This document shows positions 10,173 to 20,135 of a DNA stretch of 64,000 nt, one piece after another; within the stretch, counting starts at the first letter, position 1, and each line of letters starts with the position of its first letter. The translations under genes and the position numbers were made by a program. The notes beneath the pieces are model-generated. The model was not told the DNA's origin and did not search any database. It worked only from the letters and a program-made list of their open reading frames with translations. This stretch comes from Peptococcaceae bacterium 1109 (GTDB lineage Bacteria > Bacillota > Limnochordia > Darwinibacteriales > Darwinibacteriaceae). The stretch lies in contig LDJB01000001.1 in the NCBI GenBank assembly GCA_001028815.1, forward strand, positions 449,634-513,633, read 5' to 3'.

Positions 10173-11621
10173 GTGCGGTTACAGGAACTAGTGCAGGAAC
10201 TTGGCACCGTGGTGGGCCACGATGTAGACATAACCAGCATAGTCTACGATTCCCGGGAAGCCCAGCCAGGCAGCTTGTTTGTCGCGGTGCCGGGATTCCG
10301 TTTTGATGGGCATGACTACGCGGCCGCTGCAGTGCAGCGGGGAGCGGTGGCTCTCATGGTGGAGCGCCTCCTTCCTGATCTGCCTGTGCCACAGGTTGTG
10401 GTAGAAGATGCCAGGGCTGCCCTAGGCCTGGTAGGCGCAGCGTTCTACGGCCATCCTTCCCGAAAACTCCGGGTGATTGGGGTGACGGGAACAAACGGGA
10501 AGACCACAACGACATACATGATAAGGTCCATCTTGCAGCGTGCGGGCCATACTGTAGGCTTGATCGGCACTATTGAGACGGTTGTTGGGAACAGGAGCTC
10601 GGCAAGTGAACGCACCACACCTGAGTCCCTTGATCTCCAGAGGATCCTTGCAGAGATGGTGGAGGAAGGCTGCGACTACGCTGTGATGGAAGTATCATCC
10701 CACGCACTAGAACTTAAGCGCACCGATGGCATTGCGTTCCGCTGCGGCGTGTTCACAAATCTCACCCAGGATCACCTGGACTTTCATAAAACCCCGGAGG
10801 ACTATTTCCGCAGCAAAGCCAAGCTGTTTAAGCAGGTGGCGGGCTTTGGGGTGGTCAATTTTGACGATCCTAAGGGGCTCTCCATGGCCGCGGAGTCTAA
10901 GGCGCCCGTTGTAGGATACGGAGTGGAAAGGGAGGCCCAGGTTCGAGCGGGGGATGTTGTGGTAGAGGCAAAAGGTACAGCCTACTCCCTCCACACCCCC
11001 TGGGGAACCGCAAGGCTTAAGCTTCCTGTTACTGGCCAGTTTAACGTTTATAACTCGCTGGCTGCGGCCGCTGTATGTCTTGGGGAAGGTATCAGCTTGG
11101 CGGCGGTTAGGGACGGCCTCGAAGCTTTGCAGGGAGTGCCAGGAAGATTTGAACTAATAGATGTGGGCCAGCCCTTCGCGGTTATTGTTGACTATGCTCA
11201 CACCCCTGATGGCCTAGATAACGTCCTGCGCACCGCCAGAGCTATGACAGCAGGGCGGGTGGTGGTGGTTTTTGGGGCCGGTGGCGACCGGGATCGGAGC
11301 AAGCGCCCCATTATGGGAGAAATCGCTGCTCGCTTGGGAGATCTGGTGATTATTACCTCTGATAACCCCCGCAGCGAAGACCCTGAGGAGATCTGTGCTG
11401 AGATCGCGGCGGGAGTGCGCCGGGCAACAGGTTCTGAGGACTATGTTGTGGAACCAGATCGGAGGACAGCCATTCGGCTGGCTGTCGCCAGCGCAAGGCC
11501 TGGTGACACCGTGCTCATCGCAGGCAAAGGGCATGAGGCCTATCAGGAGATCCAGGGAGTGCGCACGCATTTTGATGATCGGGAAGAAGCCCGGAAAGCG
11601 CTAAAGGAGCTGTACGCATGA
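10173..11621 (+). CDS. murE: UDP-MurNAc-tripeptide synthetase MurE
   Basis: VTGTNGKTTTTYMIRSIL, DNPRSEDP, AGKGHEAYQEI. Confidence 0.96.
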   Translation: MRLQELVQELGTVVGHDVDITSIVYDSREAQPGSLFVAVPGFRFDGHDYAAAAVQRGAVALMVERLLPDLPVPQVVVEDARAALGLVGAAFYGHPSRKLRVIGVTGTNGKTTTTYMIRSILQRAGHTVGLIGTIETVVGNRSSASERTTPESLDLQRILAEMVEEGCDYAVMEVSSHALELKRTDGIAFRCGVFTNLTQDHLDFHKTPEDYFRSKAKLFKQVAGFGVVNFDDPKGLSMAAESKAPVVGYGVEREAQVRAGDVVVEAKGTAYSLHTPWGTARLKLPVTGQFNVYNSLAAAAVCLGEGISLAAVRDGLEALQGVPGRFELIDVGQPFAVIVDYAHTPDGLDNVLRTARAMTAGRVVVVFGAGGDRDRSKRPIMGEIAARLGDLVIITSDNPRSEDPEEICAEIAAGVRRATGSEDYVVEPDRRTAIRLAVASARPGDTVLIAGKGHEAYQEIQGVRTHFDDREEARKALKELYA

Positions 11622-12955
11622 AACCGTTGACCCTAGAACAAGCTGCCCAGTGGGCCGGGGGAACGCCCCGAGGAACAGGATTGATTACACACGTTACAAT
11701 TCACAGCAAAACTGCCTATCCCGGCAGCTTGTTCGTTGCCCTTCCAGGAACAAGAGTAGATGGGCATCAGTTCGTTCCTGAGGTGCTGGCTAAAGGGGCA
11801 TTCGCCATGGTCAGAACGGGAGCGGTGGACTTGCCTGGCGTGATCGAAGTGGATGATCCCCTGGTGGGGCTCCAGAACTTGGCCCGGGCTTATCTCGCCC
11901 AGTTTGACGTACCTGTGGTTGCCGTGACGGGCAGCAACGGCAAGACAACCACTAAGGACATGATCACCCGCATCCTTGCGGAGCGCTATGCAGTGCACAG
12001 CTCGGAAGAGAACTACAATAACGAGCTGGGGCTACCCCTCTCCGTCCTGGGCTTTAATGAGAGCCACCAGGCTTTGGTTGTGGAAATGGGAATGCGGGGA
12101 CTGGGCCAGATTAAGGCGCTCACTAAGATCTGCCCTCCCAGCGCTGCGGTAATCACCAATGTGGGCCCCGTCCACTTTGAGCTCCTGGGAACCATGGAGA
12201 ATATCGCGCAGGCAAAGGGGGAGATCCTCGATAATCTGCCCGAAGATGGGTTTGCAGTGCTCAATGGGGATGATCCCTTAGTGCGAAGGCTCGGGCATCG
12301 GACTCAGGCAGAGGTGCTCTTATTTGGAAGAGGCCAGGGAAACGATTTGACACTCAGCAACTTGACCACCGACTCTCATGGCCGGGTTAGGTTTTGGGTG
12401 GAAGGCTTGGGTGCTGCGGGAGAGGTTTCCCTAAACGTCCCGGGGATCCATAACGCGCGGAATGCCGCAGCTGCCCTGGCTGTAGGGCTCAAACTCGGAG
12501 TTCCTTTTTCCCAGTGCCAACAGGCCCTAAAAGACGTAAGCTTGAGCAGTATGCGCCTGGAAGCAGTGCCCACTTCCTCAGGGGCCTTAGTCATAAACGA
12601 TGCTTACAACGCCAGCCCAGCTTCGATGCGGGCAGCCCTGGATACGTTCGCAGCCATGGAGTGCCAAGGCAGACGACTGGCCATCTTAGGAGATATGCTA
12701 GAACTGGGGCGGCTAAGCCGCGATGCTCACCGAGAGGTAGGTGAGTACGCGGCTCAAGTTTGCGATGAGTTGTACTTCGTGGGCCAGTGGGCCGAAACGT
12801 ATCGTCAGGGTGCAGGTGGAGGAAAAGCCTTCGCAAGCGTGGAAGATTTGCTAAACAACTTGCCGCGGGTTGAGTCCGGGGATCTGGTTCTTGTCAAGGC
12901 CTCGCGGGGCCTGCGATTTGAGCGAGTTGTGGAGCGCCTCCAGGAAGGGGATTAG
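11618..12955 (+). CDS. murF: UDP-MurNAc-tripeptide:D-Ala-D-Ala ligase MurF
   Basis: VTGSNGKTTTKDM, EMGMRGLGQI, INDAYNASPASM. Confidence 0.96.
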   Translation: MKPLTLEQAAQWAGGTPRGTGLITHVTIHSKTAYPGSLFVALPGTRVDGHQFVPEVLAKGAFAMVRTGAVDLPGVIEVDDPLVGLQNLARAYLAQFDVPVVAVTGSNGKTTTKDMITRILAERYAVHSSEENYNNELGLPLSVLGFNESHQALVVEMGMRGLGQIKALTKICPPSAAVITNVGPVHFELLGTMENIAQAKGEILDNLPEDGFAVLNGDDPLVRRLGHRTQAEVLLFGRGQGNDLTLSNLTTDSHGRVRFWVEGLGAAGEVSLNVPGIHNARNAAAALAVGLKLGVPFSQCQQALKDVSLSSMRLEAVPTSSGALVINDAYNASPASMRAALDTFAAMECQGRRLAILGDMLELGRLSRDAHREVGEYAAQVCDELYFVGQWAETYRQGAGGGKAFASVEDLLNNLPRVESGDLVLVKASRGLRFERVVERLQEGD

Positions 12956-12958
12956 AAG

Positions 12959-13927
12959 ATGCTGCAGATTTCATCGCCGATGTTGGCTGCGTTGATTGCC
13001 TTCGGTTTGGCAGTCTTGGCTGGGCCAGGCACCATATATTATCTTCGGAGGCTGAAATTCGGCCAACAAGTTCGCAGTGATGGGCCCAAGACGCACCTCA
13101 AGAAGGCCGGGACGCCGTCTATGGGCGGGGTCCTCATTTTGCTTGCGCTTGCTGTTGCGGTTGTGCTCACCAGTTCCATGGGGCGCGACGTTTCCATCGC
13201 CCTCCTCGCCACCTTGGGGTACGGCGTCATCGGGCTTTTGGATGATGGACTGAAGATTATTGCCAAACGTTCCCTTGGCCTCCGGGCCCGGGATAAGTTG
13301 GTAGGCCAGATAGGGATTGCACTGCTTATTAGTCTCTTCGCCTTGTCCCAGGATGGCCTGAACACGAGCCTGATCGTCCCCTTTGTGAAAACCTCCATTG
13401 AACTCCATCCAGTGGTGTTCGTGATCTTTAACATCCTTGTCATGGTGGCCGCAAGCAATGCGGTGAACATCACCGACGGCCTTGACGGCCTAGCTGCAGG
13501 AACCACCGCCACCGCAGCTCTAGCCTTCGCCATCCTAGCGTGGCTTAGTGGAAGCCACGACCTGGCAGTCTTTTTTGCGGCCGTAGCCGGAGCGTGTTTG
13601 GGATTTGCCTGGTTTAACGCCCACCCGGCGCAGGTCTTCATGGGGGATACGGGTTCTCTAGGGCTGGGGGCCGCTTTGGCCGCTGGCGCGATCCTCACTG
13701 GAACCACGCTGTTCCTTCCCATCATCGGCGGGCTCTTCGTGGTGGAAACTTTGTCGGTGATCATCCAAGTGGCCTACTTCCGCTTAACTAAAGGGAAGCG
13801 GGTATTCCGTATGGCTCCGCTTCACCACCACTTTGAGTTGGGGGGTTGGTCAGAAACGACAGTGATGATCCGCTTTTGGCTTTTGGGCTTGGTCTGTGCT
13901 GCAGTTGGTTTGCTGGGTGCCCTCTAG
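12959..13927 (+). CDS. mraY: Phospho-MurNAc-pentapeptide transferase MraY
   Basis: GTPSMGGVLIL, NAVNITDGLDGLA, HHHFELGGWSE. Confidence 0.96.
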   Translation: MLQISSPMLAALIAFGLAVLAGPGTIYYLRRLKFGQQVRSDGPKTHLKKAGTPSMGGVLILLALAVAVVLTSSMGRDVSIALLATLGYGVIGLLDDGLKIIAKRSLGLRARDKLVGQIGIALLISLFALSQDGLNTSLIVPFVKTSIELHPVVFVIFNILVMVAASNAVNITDGLDGLAAGTTATAALAFAILAWLSGSHDLAVFFAAVAGACLGFAWFNAHPAQVFMGDTGSLGLGAALAAGAILTGTTLFLPIIGGLFVVETLSVIIQVAYFRLTKGKRVFRMAPLHHHFELGGWSETTVMIRFWLLGLVCAAVGLLGAL

Positions 13928-13993
13928 GAACAGTGGCTTGTGATACTGAATCTGTTCTGCAATGAATAAAGATAAGGGAGGGGGGCAGGTGAA

Positions 13994-15088
13994 ATGCTTA
14001 CAAGGGGCGGCAAACCCGATATTCTCATCTTTGCGGTAGTGATAGCGCTGCTCAGCGTGGGGCTGATCATGGTCTTCAGCGCTTCATCCATCATGGGTAT
14101 TTCCGATTACGGCGATCCCTACCACTACGTGCAGCGGCAGTCCATCCTCGCGGGAGTAGGGCTGGTGGCTTTGTTCGTCCTTATGCGCATTGACTATCAC
14201 GTCTTTAGAGCCCTAGCCCTCCCAGGCCTCATTCTCTCCTTCGCTCTGCTGGTTCTGGTTTTGTTTGTGGGGCAGGGGTCAGGGGGAGCGACCCGCTGGA
14301 TTCGTTTGGGGGGCTTCAACCTACAGCCGTCGGAGCTTGCCAAGTTTGCCATGATTAACTACGCCGCGGTGTATATCTCCACCAAGCGAGAGCGCATCAG
14401 GGGCTTTTTCGCAGGGCTCTTGCCTCTGCTGGTCATCTTAGGGGTTAAGTTTGGCCTCATTATGCTGGAGCCTGACTTCGGAACAGGGGCTGCCTTGGTG
14501 TTTTCCAGCTTAGTGGTAATCTTCGCTGGTGGTGCCCATATGGGACAGCTGTTCCTCCTCGCGGCTATGGCGGCCCCAGTAGTGTGGCAGCTGATTGCCA
14601 AGGAAGAATACCGGTTCCGCCGGATCATGGCCTTCCTCGATCCATGGGCAGATCCAACTGGTGCCGGTTGGAACGTGATCCAGTCCCTCTTGGCCATCGG
14701 GTCAGGGGGCTTATTTGGCCTAGGGCTCGGGCGAAGCAGGCAAAAGTTTTCCTATCTCCCTGAACGTCATACAGACTTCATTTTCGCGATTCTCTGCGAA
14801 GAACTGGGGTTTGTTGGGGGAGCCTTTGTGGTGCTGCTGTTTTTTATCTTGGCCTGGCGGGGCCTTAAGACCGCACTGAGGGCTCCTGACCTTTACGGAT
14901 CACTCTTAGCCGTTGGCATCACTTCAATGATCGCTTTTCAGGCTATGATCAATATCGGCGTAGTAACCGGTTCACTGCCTGTGACTGGTATTCCCCTGCC
15001 CTTCATCAGCCACGGCGGATCTTCCTTGCTGACTAGCTTAGCTGCGATGGGAGTGCTCCTCAACATCTCTCGGCAGGGCAAGAGCTGA
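13994..15088 (+). CDS. ftsW: SEDS-family FtsW/SpoVE
   Basis: FNLQPSELAKFA, LPERHTDFIFAILCEELGF, GIPLPFISHGGSSL. Confidence 0.93.
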   Translation: MLTRGGKPDILIFAVVIALLSVGLIMVFSASSIMGISDYGDPYHYVQRQSILAGVGLVALFVLMRIDYHVFRALALPGLILSFALLVLVLFVGQGSGGATRWIRLGGFNLQPSELAKFAMINYAAVYISTKRERIRGFFAGLLPLLVILGVKFGLIMLEPDFGTGAALVFSSLVVIFAGGAHMGQLFLLAAMAAPVVWQLIAKEEYRFRRIMAFLDPWADPTGAGWNVIQSLLAIGSGGLFGLGLGRSRQKFSYLPERHTDFIFAILCEELGFVGGAFVVLLFFILAWRGLKTALRAPDLYGSLLAVGITSMIAFQAMINIGVVTGSLPVTGIPLPFISHGGSSLLTSLAAMGVLLNISRQGKS

Positions 15089-15115
15089 GGGTTTCGCTGT
15101 TTTCACCAATACCTA

Positions 15116-15152
15116 CTACCCGCATACTATGTACGGTACTGACTGCGGGTAG
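15116..15152 (+). promoter_or_regulatory. Leader stem-loop abutting the murA Shine-Dalgarno
   Basis: Perfect 9-bp inverted repeat CTACCCGCA / TGCGGGTAG, 19-nt loop, immediately before GAGGTG. Confidence 0.5.
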
Positions 15153-15162
15153 AGGTGATACG

Positions 15163-17103
15163 ATGGCGAAACTAATCATCGAGGGTGGGCACCAACTGAA
15201 CGGGACAATTCGGATTGGCGGCGCCAAGAACTCGGTTTTAAAGCTGATGGCAGCATCCATCCTTGGACATGGATCCTTCCATATAACGGATGTACCAGCC
15301 ATAGACGATGTACGTACCATGGTGGGGGTCCTCAGATCCCTCGGGGTGCAGGCCGCACTCCACGGCAATGAACTGCACCTTGCCGTCAACGGTGTCCAAG
15401 GGCGGCCACCTGAGCGGTTAGTGCAGTCCATGCGGGCATCTGTTCAGGTGATGGGTCCTCTCTTGGCCAGGCTCGGCAGGGCTGAGATCGCCCTACCTGG
15501 CGGCTGCGCCATCGGCTCTCGCCCCCTGGACATTCACCTCGACGGCTTGCGCCGGTTAGGGGCACAGATCGAGGAAGTGGAAGGGAGAATCATCGCCCGT
15601 GCGGAAGTGTTAACTGGGGCCGATCTCACCCTTCGCTACCCAAGCGTGGGGGCCACCGAGAACATCTTGATGGCGGCCACCTTGGCCCGGGGCACAACTG
15701 TGATCCGGAATGCGGCCAAGGAACCTGAAATCGTAGATATTCAAGATTTCCTTAACCGCATGGGCGCCAGTGTACAAGGGGCGGGAACTTCTGTCATTAC
15801 AATCCACGGCGTACCGGACTTGGGGTGTGCAGACTACCGGGTCATTCCGGACCGGATTGAAGCAGGCACCTACGTTATCGCCGCGGCCGCGACCGGTGGT
15901 GAGCTGCACTTGCTGAACGTTGTTCCCCACCACTTGGAGCCGCTCTTGCGCATTCTTACTGCTATGGGCGTACCCATCGAAGTCGGGGAGCGGACAGTGC
16001 GCGTATATCGTGCAGGGCGTTTGCATCCTGCTCAGGTTCAGACTGCGCCTTATCCAGGTTTTCCCACCGATCTCCAGCCTCAGTTTACGGCCTTAACTCT
16101 ACGGGCCTTTGGGCAGAGCATTGTGCGGGAGTCTATCTACGACAACCGTTTTGGGTACACCACAGAACTGCGTAAGCTCGGCGCAGAAATCGCGGTCAGC
16201 CAGAACCGGGCCGTGGTAAACGGCGGGCGGCCTTTGTTTGGGGCAAAACTGTCCGCAGGTGACCTGCGGGGAGGGGCGGCCCTGATCATAGCCGGCCTCA
16301 TGGCCGAGGGCGTGTCGGAAGTGGCGGGCCTCCACCATGTTGACCGGGGCTATGAGAACATTGCTGGCCAGCTGCAGTCCTTAGGGGCTCGTGTTGTGCG
16401 GCTGGAAACTGGGGGGGTATGGTTATTGAATCAGCCAAAGACTAGCTTAGCATTTTTGTTGGTCATCCTCGTTGTTTTAGCGTACCTTTTTCTAAACTCC
16501 AGTTACTTCACTGCTGCGGCTCTCCAGTGGACAGGCCTAGTCTTGCTTGACGGAGCGCAGCTAGATGACTTTGTCGATTTTCAGCCAACCAATGTTCTAT
16601 ATTTGGACAAGGGGGCACTGCAGCGCCGCTTAGAAGAGCATCCATGGATAGAGAAGGCCACCGTGCGGTGGACGTGGCCCAATCACGTGGAGGTGATGAT
16701 CTCTGAGCGTCTGCCCCTGGCTTGGGTCGCTTACGGGGACATTATCTATGTGTTGGACAGAAGTGGTGCACTCATGGCTCCCCCGAGTCAGTTTTCCGTC
16801 CTGGAACTGCCCAAGGTGGTGAATGTGGATCTGACAGCGCAGGCCCAGCTGAAGGCGGCTGCTCGGGTTTTAGCAGCAGTCCCCCCTGGGATGGTAGGGA
16901 CCTTTGCCAGATGGGATGGGGCCAGCCGGGCGCTGGTCACCAAGTCTGGAGTGGAGATCATTATGGGGGACATGGAAGATGTGGAGGCTAAGCTCCTCCT
17001 TTTGGAAGAGCTTTGGCAAGATTTGGCTGCCCAAGGGCTGGATCCTGCAGTCATTGACCTACGGGTGCTTAAAAATCCAGTGGTGCGCCTTAGGCAGCCC
17101 TAG
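15163..17103 (+). CDS. In-frame MurA-FtsQ/DivIB fusion (MurA ~1-418; TM and POTRA/FtsQ-like ~422-646)
   Basis: MurA: GGAKNSVLKL, LPGGCAIGSRPLD, PDRIEAGTYV, HHVDRGYENIAGQLQSLGARVVRL; then TM SLAFLLVILVVLAYLFLNSSYF and POTRA-like HPWIEKATVRWTWPNHVEVMISERLPLAW. Confidence 0.85.
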   Translation: MAKLIIEGGHQLNGTIRIGGAKNSVLKLMAASILGHGSFHITDVPAIDDVRTMVGVLRSLGVQAALHGNELHLAVNGVQGRPPERLVQSMRASVQVMGPLLARLGRAEIALPGGCAIGSRPLDIHLDGLRRLGAQIEEVEGRIIARAEVLTGADLTLRYPSVGATENILMAATLARGTTVIRNAAKEPEIVDIQDFLNRMGASVQGAGTSVITIHGVPDLGCADYRVIPDRIEAGTYVIAAAATGGELHLLNVVPHHLEPLLRILTAMGVPIEVGERTVRVYRAGRLHPAQVQTAPYPGFPTDLQPQFTALTLRAFGQSIVRESIYDNRFGYTTELRKLGAEIAVSQNRAVVNGGRPLFGAKLSAGDLRGGAALIIAGLMAEGVSEVAGLHHVDRGYENIAGQLQSLGARVVRLETGGVWLLNQPKTSLAFLLVILVVLAYLFLNSSYFTAAALQWTGLVLLDGAQLDDFVDFQPTNVLYLDKGALQRRLEEHPWIEKATVRWTWPNHVEVMISERLPLAWVAYGDIIYVLDRSGALMAPPSQFSVLELPKVVNVDLTAQAQLKAAARVLAAVPPGMVGTFARWDGASRALVTKSGVEIIMGDMEDVEAKLLLLEELWQDLAAQGLDPAVIDLRVLKNPVVRLRQP

Positions 17104-17199
17104 GAGTTTTTTTCCCTATTTCCGCCCCGCGAAGAGGGAAAAGACTTTCAGGTGTTGAATCAAGGGATAAGGAATTCGTTGCGCAAAGAGGGGGATCCC

Positions 17200-18249
17200 A
17201 TGTTCGAATTTGACTTAGAGAGTCCACAGTTTGCAGATATAAAGGTAATTGGATGTGGCGGAGGCGGAAGCAATGCGGTTAACCGGATGATTGCCGCTGG
17301 TTTGACTGGGGTACAGTTCGTTGCCTTGAACACCGATGCGCAAGCCCTGCAGCTATCCGAAGCAACTGTGAAGATCCAGGTTGGCCAAAAGCTGACCAAG
17401 GGATTAGGTGCTGGGTCCAACCCGGAGATTGGCCAGCGGTCCGCGGAAGAGTCACGGGAGGACATCCGCCAAGCCCTCGAAGGCGCTGACATGGTTTTTA
17501 TCACAGCGGGCATGGGAGGAGGAACGGGTACTGGTGCTGCTCCAGTGGTCGCAGAAATTGCCAAAGAATTGGACGCACTGACTGTTGGTGTAGTAACCAA
17601 ACCGTTTAGCTTTGAGGGCAGAAGGCGTATGGCACAGGCGGAGAAGGGCATTGAGATGCTCAGGGCCAAGGTGGATACGCTTATTACTATCCCCAACGAC
17701 CGGTTGCTCCAGGTGGTTGACAAGCGGACTTCCATGATGGAAGCCTTTAAGATTGCCGATGATGTGCTCCGCCAAGGTGTGCAAGGCATTTCTGACCTGA
17801 TTACAGTGCCCGGCTTGATCAACTTGGATTTTGCCGACGTCAGAGCCATTATGACCAATGCCGGCTCCGCTTTGATGGGTATTGGCCAAGCCACAGGAGA
17901 AGATCGGGCAGTAAAAGCAGCCAAACAGGCTATCAGCAGCCCGCTGCTGGAGGCTTCGATTGAGGGAGCAAAGGGTATCCTGATGAGCTTGACCGGCGGG
18001 TCGAACTTGGGCTTGTTTGAGGTGAATGAGGCTGCAGAGATTGTTGCAGAAGCCGCGGATCCAGATGCCAACATCATCTTCGGCGCTGTGATAGACGACA
18101 GCTTCCAGGATGAACTACGGATAACGGTAATCGCCACCGGGTTTGATGCTGGCAGAAAGCCGGCCGCTGTTAAGCTCGGCAAAGAGCTAGACGCCCGTCC
18201 ATTTACTACCGATGAACTAGATATACCCGCTTTCTTGCGGAGGAGATAG
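17200..18249 (+). CDS. ftsZ: Cell division protein FtsZ
   Basis: [33 protein letters not shown]-terminal [12 protein letters not shown] 17200. Confidence 0.97.
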   Translation: MFEFDLESPQFADIKVIGCGGGGSNAVNRMIAAGLTGVQFVALNTDAQALQLSEATVKIQVGQKLTKGLGAGSNPEIGQRSAEESREDIRQALEGADMVFITAGMGGGTGTGAAPVVAEIAKELDALTVGVVTKPFSFEGRRRMAQAEKGIEMLRAKVDTLITIPNDRLLQVVDKRTSMMEAFKIADDVLRQGVQGISDLITVPGLINLDFADVRAIMTNAGSALMGIGQATGEDRAVKAAKQAISSPLLEASIEGAKGILMSLTGGSNLGLFEVNEAAEIVAEAADPDANIIFGAVIDDSFQDELRITVIATGFDAGRKPAAVKLGKELDARPFTTDELDIPAFLRRR

Positions 18250-18265
18250 TTACATACGGAGAAAG

Positions 18266-18298
18266 AAGGCCTGCATCCTCGAAGGGTGCAGGCCTTTA
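18266..18298. terminator. Bidirectional terminator between ftsZ and sigE
   Basis: AAGGCCTGCA-tcctcgaaggg-TGCAGGCCTT. Confidence 0.8.
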
Positions 18299-19006
18299 TT
18301 CCATCTTCTTGATTTCTCGCCGGAGCTTTTTCAAGATCTTTTTCTCCAAGCGGGAGATATACGATTGGCTGATACCCAATAGTTCTGCCACTTCTCGCTG
18401 AGTCCGCTCTGTCCCGCTGTTTAGCCCGAAGCGAAGTTCCATGATCTTCTTTTCCCGGCCCGTCAAGCGCTCTAGGGCCGCCTCCAGAAGGGCCTTATCC
18501 ACTTCTTCCTCGATGTACTTCACCACATCGCTTTCTGATCCTACCACATCTGCAAGGACCAACTCATTACCGTCCCAATCAGTGTTTAGGGGTTCATCAA
18601 AGGAGACCTCCGCCTTTAACTTGCTCGTGCGCCGGAGGTACATTAGGATCTCGTTTTCGATGCAGCGGCTGGCATATGTGGCCAGCTTGATGTTCTTTGA
18701 CGGGTCAAAGGTGTTCACCGCTTTGATGAGGCCGATGGTGCCGATGGACACCAGGTCTTCAATGAGGATGCCCGTGTTCTCGAACTTCCGGGCGATGTAA
18801 ACCACCAGCCGTAGGTTGCGCTCTATCAAGGGCGTCTTAACGGAATAGTCTCCTTGGCTCAGCTTGGCCAAGAGCTGTTGCTCTTCCTGACTGGTGAGGG
18901 GTGGAGGCAAGACCTCGCTGCTGCCCACATAGTGAACTTTGGGGACCAGGCCAATGCGGCGCAGCAGGGAAATGAGCCTAAGGCGGATCCAGATTTTACA
19001 CTTCAT
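18296..19006 (-). CDS. sigE: Sporulation sigma factor SigE (pro-sigma form)
   Basis: Close to B. subtilis Sig[56 protein letters not shown] overlaps spoIIGA stop. Confidence 0.95.
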   Translation of the reverse strand: MKCKIWIRLRLISLLRRIGLVPKVHYVGSSEVLPPPLTSQEEQQLLAKLSQGDYSVKTPLIERNLRLVVYIARKFENTGILIEDLVSIGTIGLIKAVNTFDPSKNIKLATYASRCIENEILMYLRRTSKLKAEVSFDEPLNTDWDGNELVLADVVGSESDVVKYIEEEVDKALLEAALERLTGREKKIMELRFGLNSGTERTQREVAELLGISQSYISRLEKKILKKLRREIKKME

Positions 19007-19970
19007 GGTGGTGAGTGGCCGCATGCCGCTGTCCTCCTTTAGCTGTGGGCAAGATGGCCGGATCGTCGATGGCCTGCTGCAGTAGGGTAGGGGGAATCAA
19101 GGCTGCGTACTTCCCCTCTGGGTCTAGTGCCCTCGGATGTATGGCAATCACAGGTTGCACTGCAGGGCCTTGCTGGCCATCGCGGATGTGCACCGCATCG
19201 GGGCGAAAACCGATGAGGATGCCGTGCTCCTTGCCGATGGATGAGAAGGGAATGATGCGGAACCGAGTGGACCATTCTGGGTCTACGATTCCATCAAGGG
19301 AAGCTAGTTGGCCTTGGTCTAGAGCTTGCACTGCCGCCGTGATACGCGGTGGTAGGAGGGCTTGGATGGCCTTTTGCTCCACAATCATCACCGGCTGGAG
19401 GCTGAGGGGATCTCTCAGGTTGTTCCCTGTATCCACCAAGGCCTGGACCGCAACTTGTTTGCCTCCGCACGCGATCTCCACTGGCAGATGGTATACATTG
19501 TGGATGATCCGCTGGTGGACAATGCCCCACCCCAGTTCGGCGATGAGCAAGATGCAACCGGCCGCAATCAGCATACCCAGGGTATAGGCTGGGTTAGCGG
19601 GTGAACCTAAGAGGAAGGCTCCAGCCATGCCCGCCCCAGCGGCTATGAACCCGATCACATAAAACCAGCCAAGGATTTTCGGCAGTGTCCCCACAGAAAG
19701 AGGGTAAAATGCGGCCAGAACCATGAACAGGGATACAATAACAACGGTGGGGAGTAACCGCAGCAACCCATAGTAGGGTATTAAGCCGAAGCTGGCCAGA
19801 AGGTAGAGAGCGTAATGGATAGTCCCTAAAAGCGCTCCCGCAAGCAGCTTTGCTGGGCGTGTGCCCGTACGAGTCACTTCTGCAGTTGCCCACAGCAGGA
19901 GGTATTCGAACAAGAGGTTTGCTCCCAGGCGCAAGAGCAAGGCATCCACATAAAAGGTGTACTGCGGCAA
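18996..19970 (-). CDS. spoIIGA: Sigma-E processing peptidase SpoIIGA
   Basis: [25 protein letters not shown] multi-TM N-terminus, aspartic protease [12 protein letters not shown], adjacent to sigE; TTG start with AAAGGGGG SD. Confidence 0.92.
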   Translation of the reverse strand: MPQYTFYVDALLLRLGANLLFEYLLLWATAEVTRTGTRPAKLLAGALLGTIHYALYLLASFGLIPYYGLLRLLPTVVIVSLFMVLAAFYPLSVGTLPKILGWFYVIGFIAAGAGMAGAFLLGSPANPAYTLGMLIAAGCILLIAELGWGIVHQRIIHNVYHLPVEIACGGKQVAVQALVDTGNNLRDPLSLQPVMIVEQKAIQALLPPRITAAVQALDQGQLASLDGIVDPEWSTRFRIIPFSSIGKEHGILIGFRPDAVHIRDGQQGPAVQPVIAIHPRALDPEGKYAALIPPTLLQQAIDDPAILPTAKGGQRHAATHHHEV

Positions 19971-20022
19971 AGAGATTCCCCCTTTCGCGACCGCTCGTCT
20001 TGCCAGAATATTACGGGAGAAA

Positions 20023-20052
20023 GTATAAAAATCCTCTCTTAACGGCGATATT
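20023..20052 (+). promoter_or_regulatory. Candidate SigF/SigG-type promoter for sigG
   Basis: GTATA-16-GGCGATATT resembles GYWTA-(15-16)-GGNRANANT. Confidence 0.4.
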
Positions 20053-20135
20053 CTTTGCCTGACCCCGACTTGGAATAGATCCTCGGGAACCTGGTAATAC
20101 TGAAGACTGTAACGGGTTCCTTTGGGGGGATTGCT

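Noticed and set aside
13039-13764. 241-aa minus-strand ORF opposite mraY
   Set aside because: Antisense shadow ORF; no recognisable domain and mraY is clearly coding on plus.
17104-17150. TTTTCCCT/AGGGAAAA inverted repeat before ftsZ
   Set aside because: No T-tract after the stem and only 8 pairs with a long loop; could be chance.
17160-18182. 340-aa minus-strand ORF opposite ftsZ
   Set aside because: Low-complexity Ser/Ala/Pro-rich antisense translation of a highly conserved gene; coding-strand codon bias artefact.
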